Counted from the stretch's first letter, positions 1 through 12,551 are shown. The stretch is DNA of 64,000 nt from Ichthyophis bannanicus (GCA_033557465.1 CM066043.1:75174662-75238661); one strand, 5' to 3'. Program-made: numbers and translations. Notes: a model not told the origin generated them from the sequence alone.

Positions 1-1375
1 TCTCCCCTTTGGTCTAGCCTGGGAGTATTCATCTTTCCTTGGACAACTGACTGATCAGGGGAGACTTCCCCAAGAGGTAACACACTCCCTTCATCGCACA
101 GTTATGCTGCTCCAACACCTGGGTTTCATCATAAACTTTCCAACGTCCCACCTCGCTCCGACCCAATGACTGGAGTTCATCAGAGTGCTCTTAGACACTC
201 GACAGGCCCAAGCTTTCCTCCCAGAGGATTGCTGTGCCTGCCTTATCAAACTAATAATACAAAATAACCGTTACTCTAATATACTGTTAATATACTTTCA
301 CACATTAGCTCATGATCTTATATTTCCGCTCTATTTTTATGGATGCCTTATCAAACTGGCAAAAAAAGGTACAACTTCGGAACGGTGTAACAGCTCGGGA
401 CATGCTACGGCAATTGGGACACATGGCCTCCATGGTCCATGTTGTCCCTTACGCTCATTTACACATGCGTTAAGCACAGTGGACTCTGTCCTTCCAATCG
501 ATGAAAGCGAAGGGTCGCCTCAGAGACAAGATCCACATCGCACCTCAACTTAACCACATCTCTTCAATAGTACTGCCTCCCACAAAATCTACTTGTCAGG
601 TCACTTTTTCAGATGCCTCTATATGAATGCCCCCTGATGATGAATGCTTCCAAACAGGGTTGGAGGGCTCATTTGAATTACTTGACCACACAAGAACTGT
701 GGACACAACAAGAATCTGCCCCATAGATCAACCTGCTAGAGCTACGGGCACTGACAAATGCTATTCGGATTTTTCAACCCAGTTAACGGAGCAACCTTTT
801 CCAGTCCGAACAAATGACCAGGTTGCCATATTTTACATAAACAGGGGGGAACGGGATCCTGTCCCTTCTGTGAAGAGGCAATTCACCTATGGTCCTATGC
901 CATCTCTCACCGCATCCACCTGAAAGCGGTGTACCTCCCCATGCAAACTCAGTGTCCTAGCAGTCAAATTAAACCATATCCTTCATCCGCACAAATGGAC
1001 CTTGCATCAAGAGATGGCTGCTTGGATCTTTCAAACGTGGGGAACCCCACTTTTAGATATTTTTGCCACGCCACAAAACATGCAGCTTCCTTGATTCTGC
1101 TCCAGGGTTCCACCTCTGCACTGACAGGCTCCGGATGCCTTCCTTCTCCACAGAAGACTTGCTGCTCTGTGCATATCCAACCATACCCTTGATACCCAAG
1201 ACGACGATGATTCTCATAGCTCTCTTTTGGCCCTGTCAGCCTTGGTTTCATTTGCTTCTTCGCCTTGTGCAGACTCGGTCTCTCAGCCTGGGATGTGCGC
1301 CCGACCTCCTCTCTCAGAACCACAAGATGCTCCTCCTTCCCAATCTTCACTCCCTATGTCTGACAATATGGCTGC
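1..1375 (+). pseudogene. DIRS pol remnant (RT end, RNase H, methyltransferase-like)
   Basis: Broken pol of element Z. Readable pieces are the RT thumb region (LEFI.. LLDTRQAQAFLP near 170-225), an RNase H core with TNDQVAIFYIN near 805-845, and the downstream block WGTPLLDIFATPQN near 1035-1075 that matches the methyltransferase-like domain of better copies. The first part is interrupted by a short insertion at 253-343. The frame changes several times and stops are frequent, so no protein is expected. Confidence 0.75.
253..343. mobile_element. Short 91-bp AT-rich insertion with 14-bp target duplication
   Basis: The 14-mer TGCCTTATCAAACT occurs at 239-252 and again at 344-357, and the 91 bp between them have no counterpart in the pol region of related copies. 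A 14-bp duplication fits LINE-machinery (target-primed) insertion of a small transcript. I do not recognise the inserted sequence; it has no poly(A) or simple-repeat tail that I can see. Confidence 0.65.
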
Positions 1376-1380
1376 TGAAA

Positions 1381-2390
1381 GACTAGTGCTCATCGACCTA
1401 GACATACCACAGGCCATCAAGGATGTCCTTGCATCATGCAAAGATTCCACCAGGTGATCTTATGCTTTCAAATGGCATAGGATTGCCCTTTGGTGCTCCC
1501 AAAAGGACCTTAACCCCTTTTTTTTGCACAGTGCAGTAGCTTCTGCAATATCTCCTCCACTTATCCTTGACAGGTCTTAAGACTAACTCGGTGAGAGTTC
1601 ACCTTAGTGCCATTATGGCCTCTCACAGACTAGTGGATGGACAGCTCATCTCCTCACACCCCTTAGTAGAATGCTTCACGCGGGGTCTCCTGCTATCAAA
1701 ACCACCCATTAAGCCCCCTCTGATGGCCTGGGATCTGAATGTGGTTCCAGCTCAACTTCTAAAGTCACCTTTAGCATCTGCCTCACTGAAGTTTCTCTCT
1801 TGGAAGGTCATCTTCCTTATTGCCCTCACTTCAGCTCACCGCATCAGTGAGCTGCAAACTCTAGTGGTGAATCCACTCTATACTCTCTTCCACCATGACA
1901 AGGTGATTCTGAAAACCTATCCACATTTCCTCCCGATAGTGATTTCCTCCTTCCATCTAAACCAGTTAATAATCCTCCTGACCTTCTTCCCTAGACCACA
2001 TGCGTCTCGGGCTGAAGCAGCGCTACACACCTTAGACTGCAAGCGAGCATTGGCCTACTATTTAAAGAGAACTAAAGATCACAGAAGATCCTTTCAATTA
2101 TTCATCTGCTTTGATCCTAGTCACCCGAGTCTACCGGTGATGAAGAGTACTCTTATCTACTGTAAATGGATAGCAGATTGCATCTCTTTTGCTTATGCAC
2201 AAGCAGGACTCTCATTGTAGGGTCATGTCACTGCTCAGAATGTGCGGGCTATGGAAACATTGAGGATATCTGTCGGGCAGCTACCTAGACCTCCATTCAT
2301 GCTTTTGCTACCCACTATTGTCTGGACAGAGATTCCTGCCGGGATGCTGTCTTTGGCCAGGCCATACTCCAGCACCTCTCTGGGACTTAA
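1381..2390 (+). pseudogene. DIRS tyrosine recombinase remnant
   Basis: Decayed YR of element Z. It begins near LDIPQAIKDVLASC (about 1395-1440), has a stop at 1456-1458 (STR*SYAFKWH), then a long readable stretch 1567-2220 with the core-binding part and the first catalytic arginine region TSAHRISEL, here altered to His in the Arg position. A TAG at 2218 precedes the HxxR box (GHVTAQNVRAME), and the tyrosine region is scrambled. No active recombinase can be made. Confidence 0.8.
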
Positions 2391-2576
2391 GCTTAACTCC
2401 TACCCTCTGTCCCTTGCTACTACAGGATACCAGACTATCATTGGGGGAGTATCGGCTTCTGGAATAGAGTCCAATAGCCCACAACTCTTCCAAACTAATT
2501 GGGTACAAGTTTTTGCCTCTGGGATCGCACTACTCTCCCCTCCATACCAGTCTGGTATCTGGGAGCTAGTGAGTCC

Positions 2577-2673
2577 CATATGTGAAGACTGCATTCCTGC
2601 TTGTTCCTGGAGATAGCATAGTTACTCACCTGTAATAGGTGATCTCTGAGAACAGCAGGAATCAGTCTTCATA
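2577..2673 (+). repeat. DIRS internal complementary region (ICR), element Z, uninterrupted
   Basis: The left half (CATATGTGAAGACTGC.. to GGAGAT) is the reverse complement of a family-1 left edge. The right half, from AGCATAG, is the reverse complement of the right edge. This copy shows the uninterrupted sequence GCATAGTTACTCACC. That makes it the empty-site reference for the insertions at 12551/12552 and 24266/24267. Confidence 0.75.
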
Positions 2674-2739
2674 ACCCGCTCTCCTCCCCTAAGAGTTGCA
2701 GGATTCTTTTTCTCTGTCTTCTTTCTCAGCTACAAACTC

Positions 2740-2920
2740 AACTGAGGAGAGAAGTTGGGAAGGTGTAAGGCAGACACGCAGTCTCAGAGGCGTGCTCCCA
2801 AAGGCTTTCCTGTTTGATTTGGGGAGCATTCCCATGTGGGCTTTGTCGGGGACGTCACCCATATGTGAAGACTGATTCCTGCTGTTTCTGGAAATCACCT
2901 GTTAGATGAGTAATTATACT
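2740..2920 (+). repeat. DIRS right inverted terminal repeat, element Z
   Basis: Runs from AACTGAGGAGAG to TAATTATACT. It contains the CCCATATGTGAAGACTGATT block and the terminal extension typical of right ends in this window, with several substitutions (for example CACCTGTTAGATGAG in place of CACCTGTTACAGGTGAG). Confidence 0.75.
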
Positions 2921-3827
<907 letters not shown>

Positions 3828-4208
3828 TAGCACACTTTCTCTTGCCCTCTCCAGAGCAATTTGTGTACTGTATATGCAGCATGATCTGCTGTAAGCACTT
3901 GGCAATATACTAATTCATTTTGTCTTATTTCATTTATGTCCATGCAGTCATGGGTAGGATCATTTCTATATGGAACACAAGGAATCCTAAAAACTTCCAT
4001 TTTCCCCAACAAATTGAAGCATGCTTTCCTTGAATTAAGGAAGTACAGATCAATAATTTAAATGAGAATATTAAGGAAGTAGTGGAGAATGATGTACAAA
4101 GTAGGCGGTTTATCATAGTAATCAGAAGAAATGCATACCAAATTTTTTTTTGGCCCAAACATACATAAATTTGTGAACCTCTCAGGTTTTCCTCAGACTG
4201 TTTTGATA

Positions 4209-4558
4209 GGGTTTTTTTGGCCTATTGTGTATTCATTTATGAATATTCAAAAAGGGAAGAAAAACTTTGTCAGACTGCAATCACTTACCCCAACGGTCCA
4301 TTTTATTCACAATTCAAACATCCCAGTGAACATATCACTTTAAAAGTGGGGATAGGAGTTTACAATATCCCCTGAATTCACTTTTAAAGGTGATATGTTC
4401 ATTGGGCTATTAGAATTGTGAATAAAATGGACTGTTGGTAAATGGTCATATAGACTTTCCTCTGTGTGATCATGTGAAAGTAGTCTGATAAAAAAATTGT
4501 TTTTCCCTTTTTGAATATTCATAATAGGTTCAATGAGCTATTTTTCTGGGATCAACCC
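4209..4558. mobile_element. Hairpin MITE with 8-bp target duplication
   Basis: TTTTGATA at 4201-4208 is repeated at 4559-4566. The element starts GGGTT and ends AACCC. Its two halves form a long imperfect hairpin: TGAATATTCAAAAAGGG near 4238-4256 pairs with CCCTTTTTGAATATTCA near 4505-4522, and the arms meet near 4345-4395. There is no coding capacity. An 8-bp duplication suggests a hAT-type or related transposase, but the family is not recognised. Confidence 0.7.
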
Positions 4559-4754
4559 TTTTGATAGGTGTTATAAAATTATCCTGCACAAATCCTCCAC
4601 AACTTCTAAAGTAAAGTAGAAGATAAACATAACATATTATTAATATAATTTTTAAATGATTTTAGGAATTTAACAGGCAACATTCTCTTTGCAGAAGAGG
4701 GTTTTTGCTTGTCAGATATTGACACACTGCGTGTCAACTGCTCGGAACATGTGA

Positions 4755-4918
4755 ATCTCCAGGAATAAGCAGGAATGTAGTCTTCACATATGGGTATCGT
4801 CAGTACCGACGGAGCCTGCGCGGGAACGCTCCCCAGCATCCAATTAGGAAGCTTTTGGGAGCATCCCACAGCGCCTGCGTGCTGCCTTCCCGCCTTTCCC
4901 AACTGCCTCTCTCCAGTT
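4755..4918 (+). repeat. DIRS left inverted terminal repeat, element A
   Basis: About 164 bp, from ATCTCCAGG to CTCCAGTT, the inverse of 29947-30100. It carries the CACATATGGG block and a mutated palindrome (GTCAGTACCGAC instead of GTCGGTACCGAC). In DIRS elements the left ITR normally carries the promoter; that role is inferred here. Confidence 0.8.
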
Positions 4919-5139
4919 CTTTGTTTTCTGCAGAGCCAGCAGGTCGTGTTCCTGTCACCGCAGAAACTTGTTTTGTTATTCTTTATTTTTTTTTTGTGGT
5001 TGCGTCTGCCTTCCCCGACGCTATACCGGTACTGCCAGTGGTGGTTCTTTCTTTCTAAAAAAAAAAATATATACTTTTTTTCCAAACTTTTTTCCAGGTG
5101 CGCGCCATTTTGGGCCTTAGGCCCAAAATTTCCTCCACT

Positions 5140-6687
5140 ATGGAGAAACCCGCCTCTGGTTTTAAAAAACGCACCAAGTGTGGCGGTACCATCTCCGTCG
5201 CCGACACCCATGAGTGGTGTCTTAAATGTTTAAGCAGGATGTTCTCGAGGCCTCAACCTCGGCAGAGCTACTGGTGCCATGCACTGGGGTACCGGTTGCG
5301 TCTGGTAACGACACCCAGGCATTGGCAGCATCGATAGACCAGAGGTTCCTGGCTATTGAACGCAGTCTGGCGACTCTCCTTGCAGCATCGACGCCCTCGG
5401 AACCGTGTCAGATGGTTCCATCGGTACTGGTACCGATGCCAGCACCGATGCCGGTACCAATAACATCGACATTGGTATCAGCTTTGCCGGCACCCAGTCA
5501 TGCGATGCCTTCCGGTGCCGATACACCGGTACCGATTACCCCCGGTACCGACTTCAGTCGGTACGGGTATCGGGCTCTTCAAGAGCATCCGGACAGATGG
5601 TACTTCGAATCCTTGGAGGACTCTGAGGATTCTGACAGCTCTGCCGGTACCGGGATACTTCTCCCGGAGGAGCCTTCCCTCTCCTAAGCGCAGGATGTCT
5701 CCTCCAGAAGATATTTTCTTTCAGGATTTCATCAGAGAGGTGGCTCGTGGGTTGTCCATTATTGTGACTCCTGAAACAGAGCCCAGAGCTAAGGAGTTGG
5801 AGATTTTACAATATCCCAAGGCTCCTAAAGAGGCGGCTACCCTACCCATCCATGAGATTTTACATGATCTCATGTTGAGAATGTGGGAGACGCCTCCTAC
5901 CACCTCTCCTCACTCTTGCAGACTGGATACTATGTATCGAGTCCCTCCTTGTCCTGGCTTCCAAAAAACTCAGCTTCCCCACCACTCTATTGTGGTGGAG
6001 TCAGCTATGAGAAGGATCAGAAGTAAAAAAAGACATGCCTCTAATCCTCCAGAATGTGAGTGTAGGACCTTGGATGCCTTTGGACATCGTACCTTCCAGG
6101 CTTCCATGCTTTCTGCCAGGATCAGTTCCTATATTTTATATATAGGAATGTTCCTTAAAGAGGTCACAGGGGATTTAGAAGTTTTGAGCCCTCTTCTTCC
6201 TGAGGACAGAAGGCAGGATTTTCTCACACTGGTTAAACATGGCCAGGATGTCTCAAAGTTTGTCAATCATGCAGCTTTTGACTGTTTTGAGTGCATAAGC
6301 AGAACCTCTGCCATTGCCATAGGTGCACGAAGAATTGCCTGGCTCCAGGCATCCGATTTGGAGCTCTCGGTGCAGGACAAACTGGGAAATATCCCTTGTA
6401 CAGGTGAGAATCTATTCGGCAAGAATTGGCAAGAAACGGCCAATGAGATGGATGCTGACAATTCTACTTTGGATAGACTATCCAAAGGCACAGCTGATCC
6501 TGCCAGAAAGAAATCTTTCAAGAAGCCTTTCTTCTCGAAAAAGAAGAGATTTTATCCCTCTTATTCCCAACAGGGACGTTCTGCAGGTCAGCTTGTCCGA
6601 AAGGGTCAGCAACCACCTAAACAAAGGAAAGCAAAGACTGCCAAGCCTCAAACGTCTCAGCAGTCTCAGCCTCCACAAGGCCTTTGA
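5140..6687 (+). pseudogene. DIRS gag, element A, frameshifted and shortened
   Basis: Gag-like protein from ATG 5140 (MEKPASGFKK). The N-terminal Cys/His cluster (KCGGTISVADTHEWCLKCL, its first cysteine changed to Arg) is followed directly by ..QDVLEASTSAELL. A block of about 60-70 residues present in other copies is therefore missing at about 5230. One frame runs 5226-5687 (VP/MP-rich spacer), then a frameshift near 5680 leads into the conserved part SPPEDIFFQDF.. AWLQASDLEL.. ENLFGKNW to 6687. The C-terminus is basic (KKPFFSKKKRF). It ends CTT-TGA-C, with pol in the +1 frame. Confidence 0.8.
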
Positions 6688-7291
6688 CTTTCATCTAGAG
6701 AACCTAGCCTTCCTGGCCCTCAATGGACCAGAGCCTTCCACCATTCCAGGAAGGTTATGCCACTTTGCCCCCAGGTGGGAGCAGATAACAGCAGAGCATT
6801 GGACACTCTCCATTATAAGAGAGGGGTACAAGCTGCACTTTCTGTGCATGCCCCCTCCCACAATGGTAAGACAGTTCAATTCTCAGACCTCTCTCATCAA
6901 CCTGTTAGATCAAGAGGTCACTATACTTCTTGCCCAAGGGGCAATAGAAGAAGTACCCATTCATCAACAGGGTACAGGGTTTTACTCCCCCCTATTTCCT
7001 TATCCCAAAGAAAACAGGGGCATACAGACCTATTTCGGACCTCAGAGAATTGAACAAATTCCTGTTCAAGGAGAAATTCAAAATGATTTCTCTAGGAACT
7101 CTGCTGCCATATCTTCAGAGTCAGGATTGGCTTTGTTCTCTAGATCTCAAGGATGCATACACCCATGTTCTCATCCATCCAACTCACAAAGTTCCTTTTC
7201 CAAGGAAAGCACTACCAATACAGGGTGCTTCCCTTTGGCCTGGCCTCAGCTCCAAGAGTGTTCACAAAATGCATGGCTGTGGTAGCAGCAT
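6688..7291 (+). pseudogene. DIRS pol, element A, first segment (RT fingers and palm)
   Basis: Reads in the +1 frame relative to gag: ENLAFLALNGPEP.. REGYKLHF.. LLAQGAIEEVP. Shifts near 6990-7040 break the frame, then NKFLFKEKFKMISLG.. LDLKDAYTH (RT motif A) up to VFTKCMAVVAAY. It stops at 7291 where element B is inserted. The reading resumes at 18646 with FLRTPSIFVFPYLDDWL. Confidence 0.85.
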
Positions 7292-7455
7292 ATCTCCAGG
7301 AACAAGCAGGAATGAGTCTTCACATATGGGTACTTCAGTACCGATGGAGCCTGCGCGGGAACGCTCCCCAGCTTCCCAAAAAGGAAAGCTTTTGGGAGCA
7401 TCCCACAGCGCCTGCGCGCTGCCTTCCCGCCTTTCCTAACCATCTCTCCTCAGTT
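7292..7455 (+). repeat. DIRS left inverted terminal repeat, element B
   Basis: About 164 bp from ATCTCCAGG to CTCCTCAGTT, inverse of 18456-18618. It contains CACATATGGGTA. The palindrome seen intact in its right ITR (GTCGGTACCGAC near 18568) is changed here to TTCAGTACCGATGG. Confidence 0.8.
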
Positions 7456-7656
7456 CTTCTTTGCCGCGGAGCCAGCAGGTCGAGCCGTCACTGCTGAAGA
7501 AGTTCTTTATTTTATTTTATTTCTTTGGTTGCGTGTCTGCCTTCCCCGACTCCGGGGTCTTTTTCTCTTTCTTTCTTTAAAAAAAAAAAATCTCTATTTT
7601 CTTCACTTAGTGTATTTTTCCTCTTGGGCCTCAGGGCCTACTAGAAAATTTTCCTC

Positions 7657-9486
7657 ATGGAAAAACCAGCCTCTGGGTTCAAGAATGCACTAACTGTAGC
7701 GGTACCATTTCTGTTACAGATACCCATGAATGGTGCCTTAAATGTTTGGGTCCTGAACACTCCATTCCGGATTGTCCCTCCTGCTCTCTAATATCTAAAC
7801 GAGGTTTACAGAACCGAGCAGCTAAGCTCCATGTGCTGTTTCCCGCTGATGCAGCGTCGGTAGCATCGACATCTTCCAGGTCTTCTTCTCCTGATGGATC
7901 TCAGGTAACCAAACATAAATCCAGCAGGTCCTCGAAGGGTAGATCTCCCTCTAAGCATCGAGATGCCTCTGGGCTTGCCCTCGAGGATCCTGCACCAGCA
8001 AAACAACCCCGGCGGGAAGCTCCGGCTTCCAAAGCTCCTCCTATGGGGTTACAGGTTGACATCGATGGCACGGCCTCGACCGATCACCTGTTAGAATGCT
8101 CTGGGGTACCGGCACAATCTCCCGGTACCGAATTCCAGGCATTCATGGCGTCGATGGATCACAATGTTCTGTCCATGCAGCGGGCTATTACGGCCTTCAT
8201 TCAAGCTGCGACGCCGCTGGTACCAAAACAAACTCTGTTGTCGATATCGGCTCCGGTACCGGCACCAGCGCCAATACCAGTACCGACTACATCGACCAGG
8301 ATACCGGCTGCTGCGGTTCCTTATCCAGGGCTGCTTATCGGTACCGATCCGGGGACGCCCGATGTCGATACGCGTATCGAGCGTTGGAAGAGCAGCCAGA
8401 CAGGCGATACTTCGATTCCTCTGATGATTCTGATACATCAGACGAGTCTCCTGAAGTATCCATAGCCCTTCCTGAAGAGCCGCCTTCTCCAAAAAGAAGA
8501 ATGTCTCCTCCAGAGGACTTGTCCTTTCAAGACTTCATAAGAGAAGTAGCTAAAGGACTTTCTATTTCAATAACCTCTGAATCAGAGCCTAGAGCAAAAA
8601 AATTGGATATTTTAGGCTATTCTAAGGCTCCTAAAGAGGCAGTCACCTTACCAATTCATGAGATTCTTTATGAACACATGATTGATCTATGGGAGACTCC
8701 TCTCACTCTCTCTCCTCATTCTCGCAGATTGGACACTATGTATCGTGTTCCTCCCTGTCCTGGATTTCATAAAACTTCGCTTCCTCACCATTCCATTGTG
8801 GTGCAGTCAGCTATGAAAAGGATAAAGAGTACAAAGAGACACACTTCTGCTCCTCCAGGAAGAGAATGCAGGACCTTGGATGCTTTTGGTAGGAAAATCT
8901 TCCAAGCCAGTATGCTTATTGCCAGAATCAACTCATATAGTCTTTACATGGGTATGTTTCTAAAAGAAGTTGCAGAAACGCTGCACACTTTCCTCCCTTT
9001 TCTTCCAGAGGATAAAAGGGAGGAATTCCTCATTTGGCTTAAGCATACCCAAGACATTTCAAAGTTTTTTCCAACAGGGCAGCCTTTGACTCCTTTGAAG
9101 GTGCCAGCAGAGCTTCGGGCATTGCCATAGCTGCTCGCAGAATTGCTTGGCTCCAGGCTTCTGATTTAGAACCCTGGGTTCAAGATGGCTTAGGAAATCT
9201 TCCATTTACAGTGTAAACCCTATTTGGCAAAGAATGGCAAATAAAAGCCACTCAAATGGATTCAGAAAACTCTGCTCTGGATAGACTTTCAAAGTCAACC
9301 TCCATTCCTGCCAAGAAAAAGCCTTTTAAAAAGTCTTTCTTTAAAAAGGGCAGATTTTCTTCTACTTCTGGCCAACAATCTTCTACAGGTCGCTTTACCA
9401 CTAAGCGTCAGCAACCAAAATAGGCCAGGCCTAAGCCTAAAGGGGCTGCTGCAACTCAGCAGGCCCAACCTCCTCAGGGTTTTTGA
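7657..9486 (+). pseudogene. DIRS gag, element B, frameshifted
   Basis: The start ATG is at 7657 (MEKPASGF). One base is lost in the lysine run just after, so the reading continues in the frame 7746-8465 (GPEHSIPDCPSC.. GSQVTKHKSS..). A further shift near 8350-8400 leads to 8096-frame sequence through SPPEDLSFQDFIREVAKGL.. RTLDAFGRKIFQASML. Two extra T in the run near 9066 and an in-frame TAA near 9214 break the C-terminal third. It ends GGT-TTT-TGA-C with pol in +1. No intact Gag is possible. Confidence 0.8.
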
Positions 9487-11357
9487 CTTGATGCTAGAGA
9501 ACTTAGCCTTTCTGGCTCTAAAGCAGCCAGAGCCTCTCGCCATTCCAGGAAGGTTGGCTCATTTTGCTCCCAGATGGGAGCAAACAACATCAGAGCAGTG
9601 GACCCTCTCCATCATAAGAGAGGGCTACAAGCTTCATTTCTCAGACCTTCCTCCCCACACCATGGTGAGACACTTCAATTCTCCCACATCTCTTCTCGAC
9701 CTTCTAGGTCAAGAGGTAGCTACCCTTCTTGCCCAAGGGGCAATAGAAGAAGTTCCTCTTCTTCATCAAGGGTCAGGGTTCTACTTCCCCTATTTTCTCA
9801 TTCCAAAGAAGACGGGGGGATACAGGCCCATCTTAGATCTCAGAAAATTGAACACATTTCTATGCAAGGAGAGAAGATCAATATGCTTTCTCTGGGCACT
9901 CTCCTTCCATACCTTCAAAGTCAGGATTGGCTTTGTTCTCTAGATCTCAAGGATGCGTACACACATGTCCTCATCCATCCCTCTCACAGAAGATTCCTAT
10001 GGTTCCTTTTCCAAGGAAAACATTACCAATACAGAGTCCTTCCTTTCAGTCTGGCCTCTGCTCCAAGAGTGTTCACCAAATGCATGGCAATAGTTGCTGC
10101 ATTTCTACGCATTCTGGGAATATTTGTTTTCCCATACCTGGACGACTGGCTCATCCGAGCTCCATCTCAGTCAGAGGCCCAGATTTCCCTGGACCGCACA
10201 AGGCGCATTCTGCAGTATCTGGGACTTGTGGTAAACCTCCCAAAGTCTCAGCTCACCCCTACTCAGTCCCTAGAATTCATAGGAGCCTGGTTGGATACCA
10301 CTACTGCAAGGGCCTACCTTCCTCAGGCCCGTTGCCAACGTCTAGTGCAGTTAGCCTCCCAGATTCAGTCAAAGAGCCACTTAACTGCACGGGAGATGCT
10401 ACAACTGCTAGGCCACATGGCTTCCACAGTGCATGTGGTACCCTATGCTCGCCTACACATGAGAGCAGCTCAATGGATTTTGTCCACCCAGTGGACTCAA
10501 GCTTCAGGAGCTCTCTCAGACCAAATAGCAACCACCAAATGTCTCTTTTGGTCTCTCCAATGGTGGATGTCCACTCAAAATTTGTTGCTGGGGTCCCCCT
10601 TCCAATAGTTGTTGCCCCAAGCAACCCTCACAACAGATACCTCCCAAACAGGTTGGGGAGCCCATCTACAGGACCTCTCCACTCAAGGCACTTGGTCCCC
10701 ACAGGAGACCTCTCTTCATATCAACCACTTGGAGCTTCGAGCAGTTTTTCTAGCTCTCAAGGTCTTTCATACCCTCCTCAGCTACAAGACAGTCCTCATT
10801 CATACGGACAATCAAGTAGCCATGTTTTACATAAACAAACAAGGAGGAACTGGCTCTCTATCGCTTTGCAACGAAGCTTTAAGATTGTCCAAAACTCTTG
10901 GGCAGACAGACTCAGTCGAGTTCTGCTTCCACACGAATGGTCCCTGCACATGGATCAGGTACTCAGAATCTTCCAAGAATGGGGAACCCCGGACATAGAC
11001 CTCTTTGCAAGTCTGTGGAATGCCAAACTTCCCCAGTTCTGTTCCAGAATTCCGTATCAGGGAGTTCAGGCCAAGGATGCCTTCCTCCTTCATTGGGGTC
11101 AGGGCTTCCTGTATGCATTTCCACCCATTCCCTTGATTCCCAAGACTCTGTTCAAACTCCAGAGGGATCAAGGATCTATGAGCCTCATAGCTCCACATTG
11201 GCCACGCCAAGTGTGGTACCCTCTACTTCTACATCTCTCCCAAGCCCCCTCCATGGACTTGGGAGCTGCTCCAGACCTTCTGTCCCAGGAGGAAGGGACT
11301 TTGTGGCACCCAAACCCCAAGTCCCTACACCTCAGAGCTTGGTTACTGAAGGCCTAG
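9487..11357 (+). pseudogene. DIRS pol, element B (RT, RNase H, methyltransferase-like)
   Basis: RT is readable from ENLAFLALKQPEP through motif A LDLKDAYTHVLIHP to FPYLDDWLIRAPS in two frames, with a shift near 9870. TAG at 10606-10608 follows LLLGSPFQ. RNase H resumes with TDTSQTGWGAHL, LELRA and TDNQVAMFYIN. A deletion of about 65 bp near 10888 removes the stretch before NSWADRLSR and shifts the frame. The methyltransferase-like block WGTPDIDLFASLWNAKLPQFCSR.. YAFPPIPLIPKTLF runs in frame to 11357 (LRAWLLKA*). Confidence 0.8.
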
Positions 11358-12394
11358 ACCTTCAAGACTGGAATCTTTCTCAACAAGTGAAGGATATCCT
11401 CCATGCTTCCAGAAAACCTTCCACCAGGCGTTCTTATGCTTTTAAATGGAAGAGGTTTTCCATTTGGTGTGCTGAAAAGGGTCTTGACCCTCTAGCACTA
11501 CCTTTAAATTCTCTGTTAGACTATCTCCTGCATCTTTCCAATGCAGGCCTTAAAACGAATTCAGTAAGAGTCCATTTGAGTGCTATTGCAGCATCCCTTA
11601 AGCCCATCAATGGACAACCTATTTCCTCTCATCCTCTCATTGCAAGATTCATGAGAGGCCTAACTTTAACTAAACCTCCCATTAGGCCTCCTCCGGTGGC
11701 ATGGGACTTAAATTTGGTTCTTGGTCAGCTTATGAAGCCACCTTTTGAACCCTTAGCCACTACCTCCTTGAAGTTTCTTTCCTGGAAGGTTATTTTCCTC
11801 ATTGCAGTCACTTCAGCTCGCCGCATCAGTGAACTGCAGGCATTAGTGGCTAATCCACCTTATACAAGGTTCCATCATGATAAGGTAGTCCTTAGGACAA
11901 ATCCACACTTTATGCCTAAAGTGGTCTCACCTTTTCATCTTAATCAAGAGGTATATTTACCTGTCTTTTTTCCAGCTCCTCATGCATCCAGTGCAGAGAA
12001 GAATCTTCATACTCTAGATTGTAAAAGAGCTCTTGCTTTTTACTTACAAAGGACACAGCAACATAGAAAGTCTTCCCAGCTTTTTGTTGCTTTTGATCCT
12101 TCTCATTTGGGACTTCCATTCTCTAAGAGAACACTGTCCAATTGGATTGCTCAGTGTATTTCTTTCGTCTACCAGAGTAAGAACCTTTCTCTGGAGAGCC
12201 ATGTCACAGCTCATAATGTGAGGGCCATGGCCACCTCTATGGCTCATCTAAATTCTGTGTCCATCGACCAGATCTGTCGAGCAGCCACCTGGGCCTCGGT
12301 TCATACCTTCACACCCTATTAGTGCTTGGACAAGGACTCCCGCCGGGATGCCTTGTTTGGTCAGGCTGTCCTCAAACACCTGTTCCATTCTTAA
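11340..12394 (+). pseudogene. DIRS tyrosine recombinase, element B, catalytic Tyr codon is TAG
   Basis: YR in the frame -1 to pol, open from upstream of 11340 to 12319. It shows STRRSYAFKWKRF, NSVRVHLSAI, the catalytic region TSARRISELQ, and HNVRAMATSM (HxxR box). At the active-site tyrosine, where D has ACA-GCC-CAT-TAC, B reads ACA-CCC-TAT-TAG, so the Tyr codon itself is a stop (12320-12322). The rest, CLDKDSRRDALFGQAVLKHLFHS, follows in frame to TAA 12392-12394. Inactive. Confidence 0.85.
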
Positions 12395-12506
12395 ACTCCT
12401 ACCCTCCTTCCCTGGATGGATGCCTGAGATCCATAGGCGGAAGTAGACCCCTTCCCAGGGTCTCATATCCTTGGGGATCTCCCAGGCATCTTAGCTAGGG
12501 AGTCCC

Positions 12507-12551
12507 CATATGTGAAGACTCCATTCCTGCTTGTTCCTGGAGATAGCACAG
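12507..12551 (+). repeat. DIRS ICR of element B, left part, cut by element C
   Basis: CATATGTGAAGACTCCATTCC.. to GGAGATAGCACAG. The rest of this ICR continues at 18323. The first 38 bases match the reverse complement of B's own left edge with only a one-base indel. Confidence 0.85.

Larger units (their letters stand above)
1..2920 (+). mobile_element. DIRS element Z, 3' half, decayed
   Basis: A tyrosine-recombinase retrotransposon cut by the window start. In order it holds the end of the RT domain, RNase H, methyltransferase-like domain, YR, ICR and right ITR. The right edge is read at TAATTATACT (2911-2920), equivalent to TAACTACGCT in the young copy at 12552-18322. Many stops and indels make it old. 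It resembles family 1 in its YR and ITR, though its ITR lacks the clean GTCGGTACCGAC palindrome. It lies in CSK intron DNA upstream of the first exon seen here. Confidence 0.85.
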
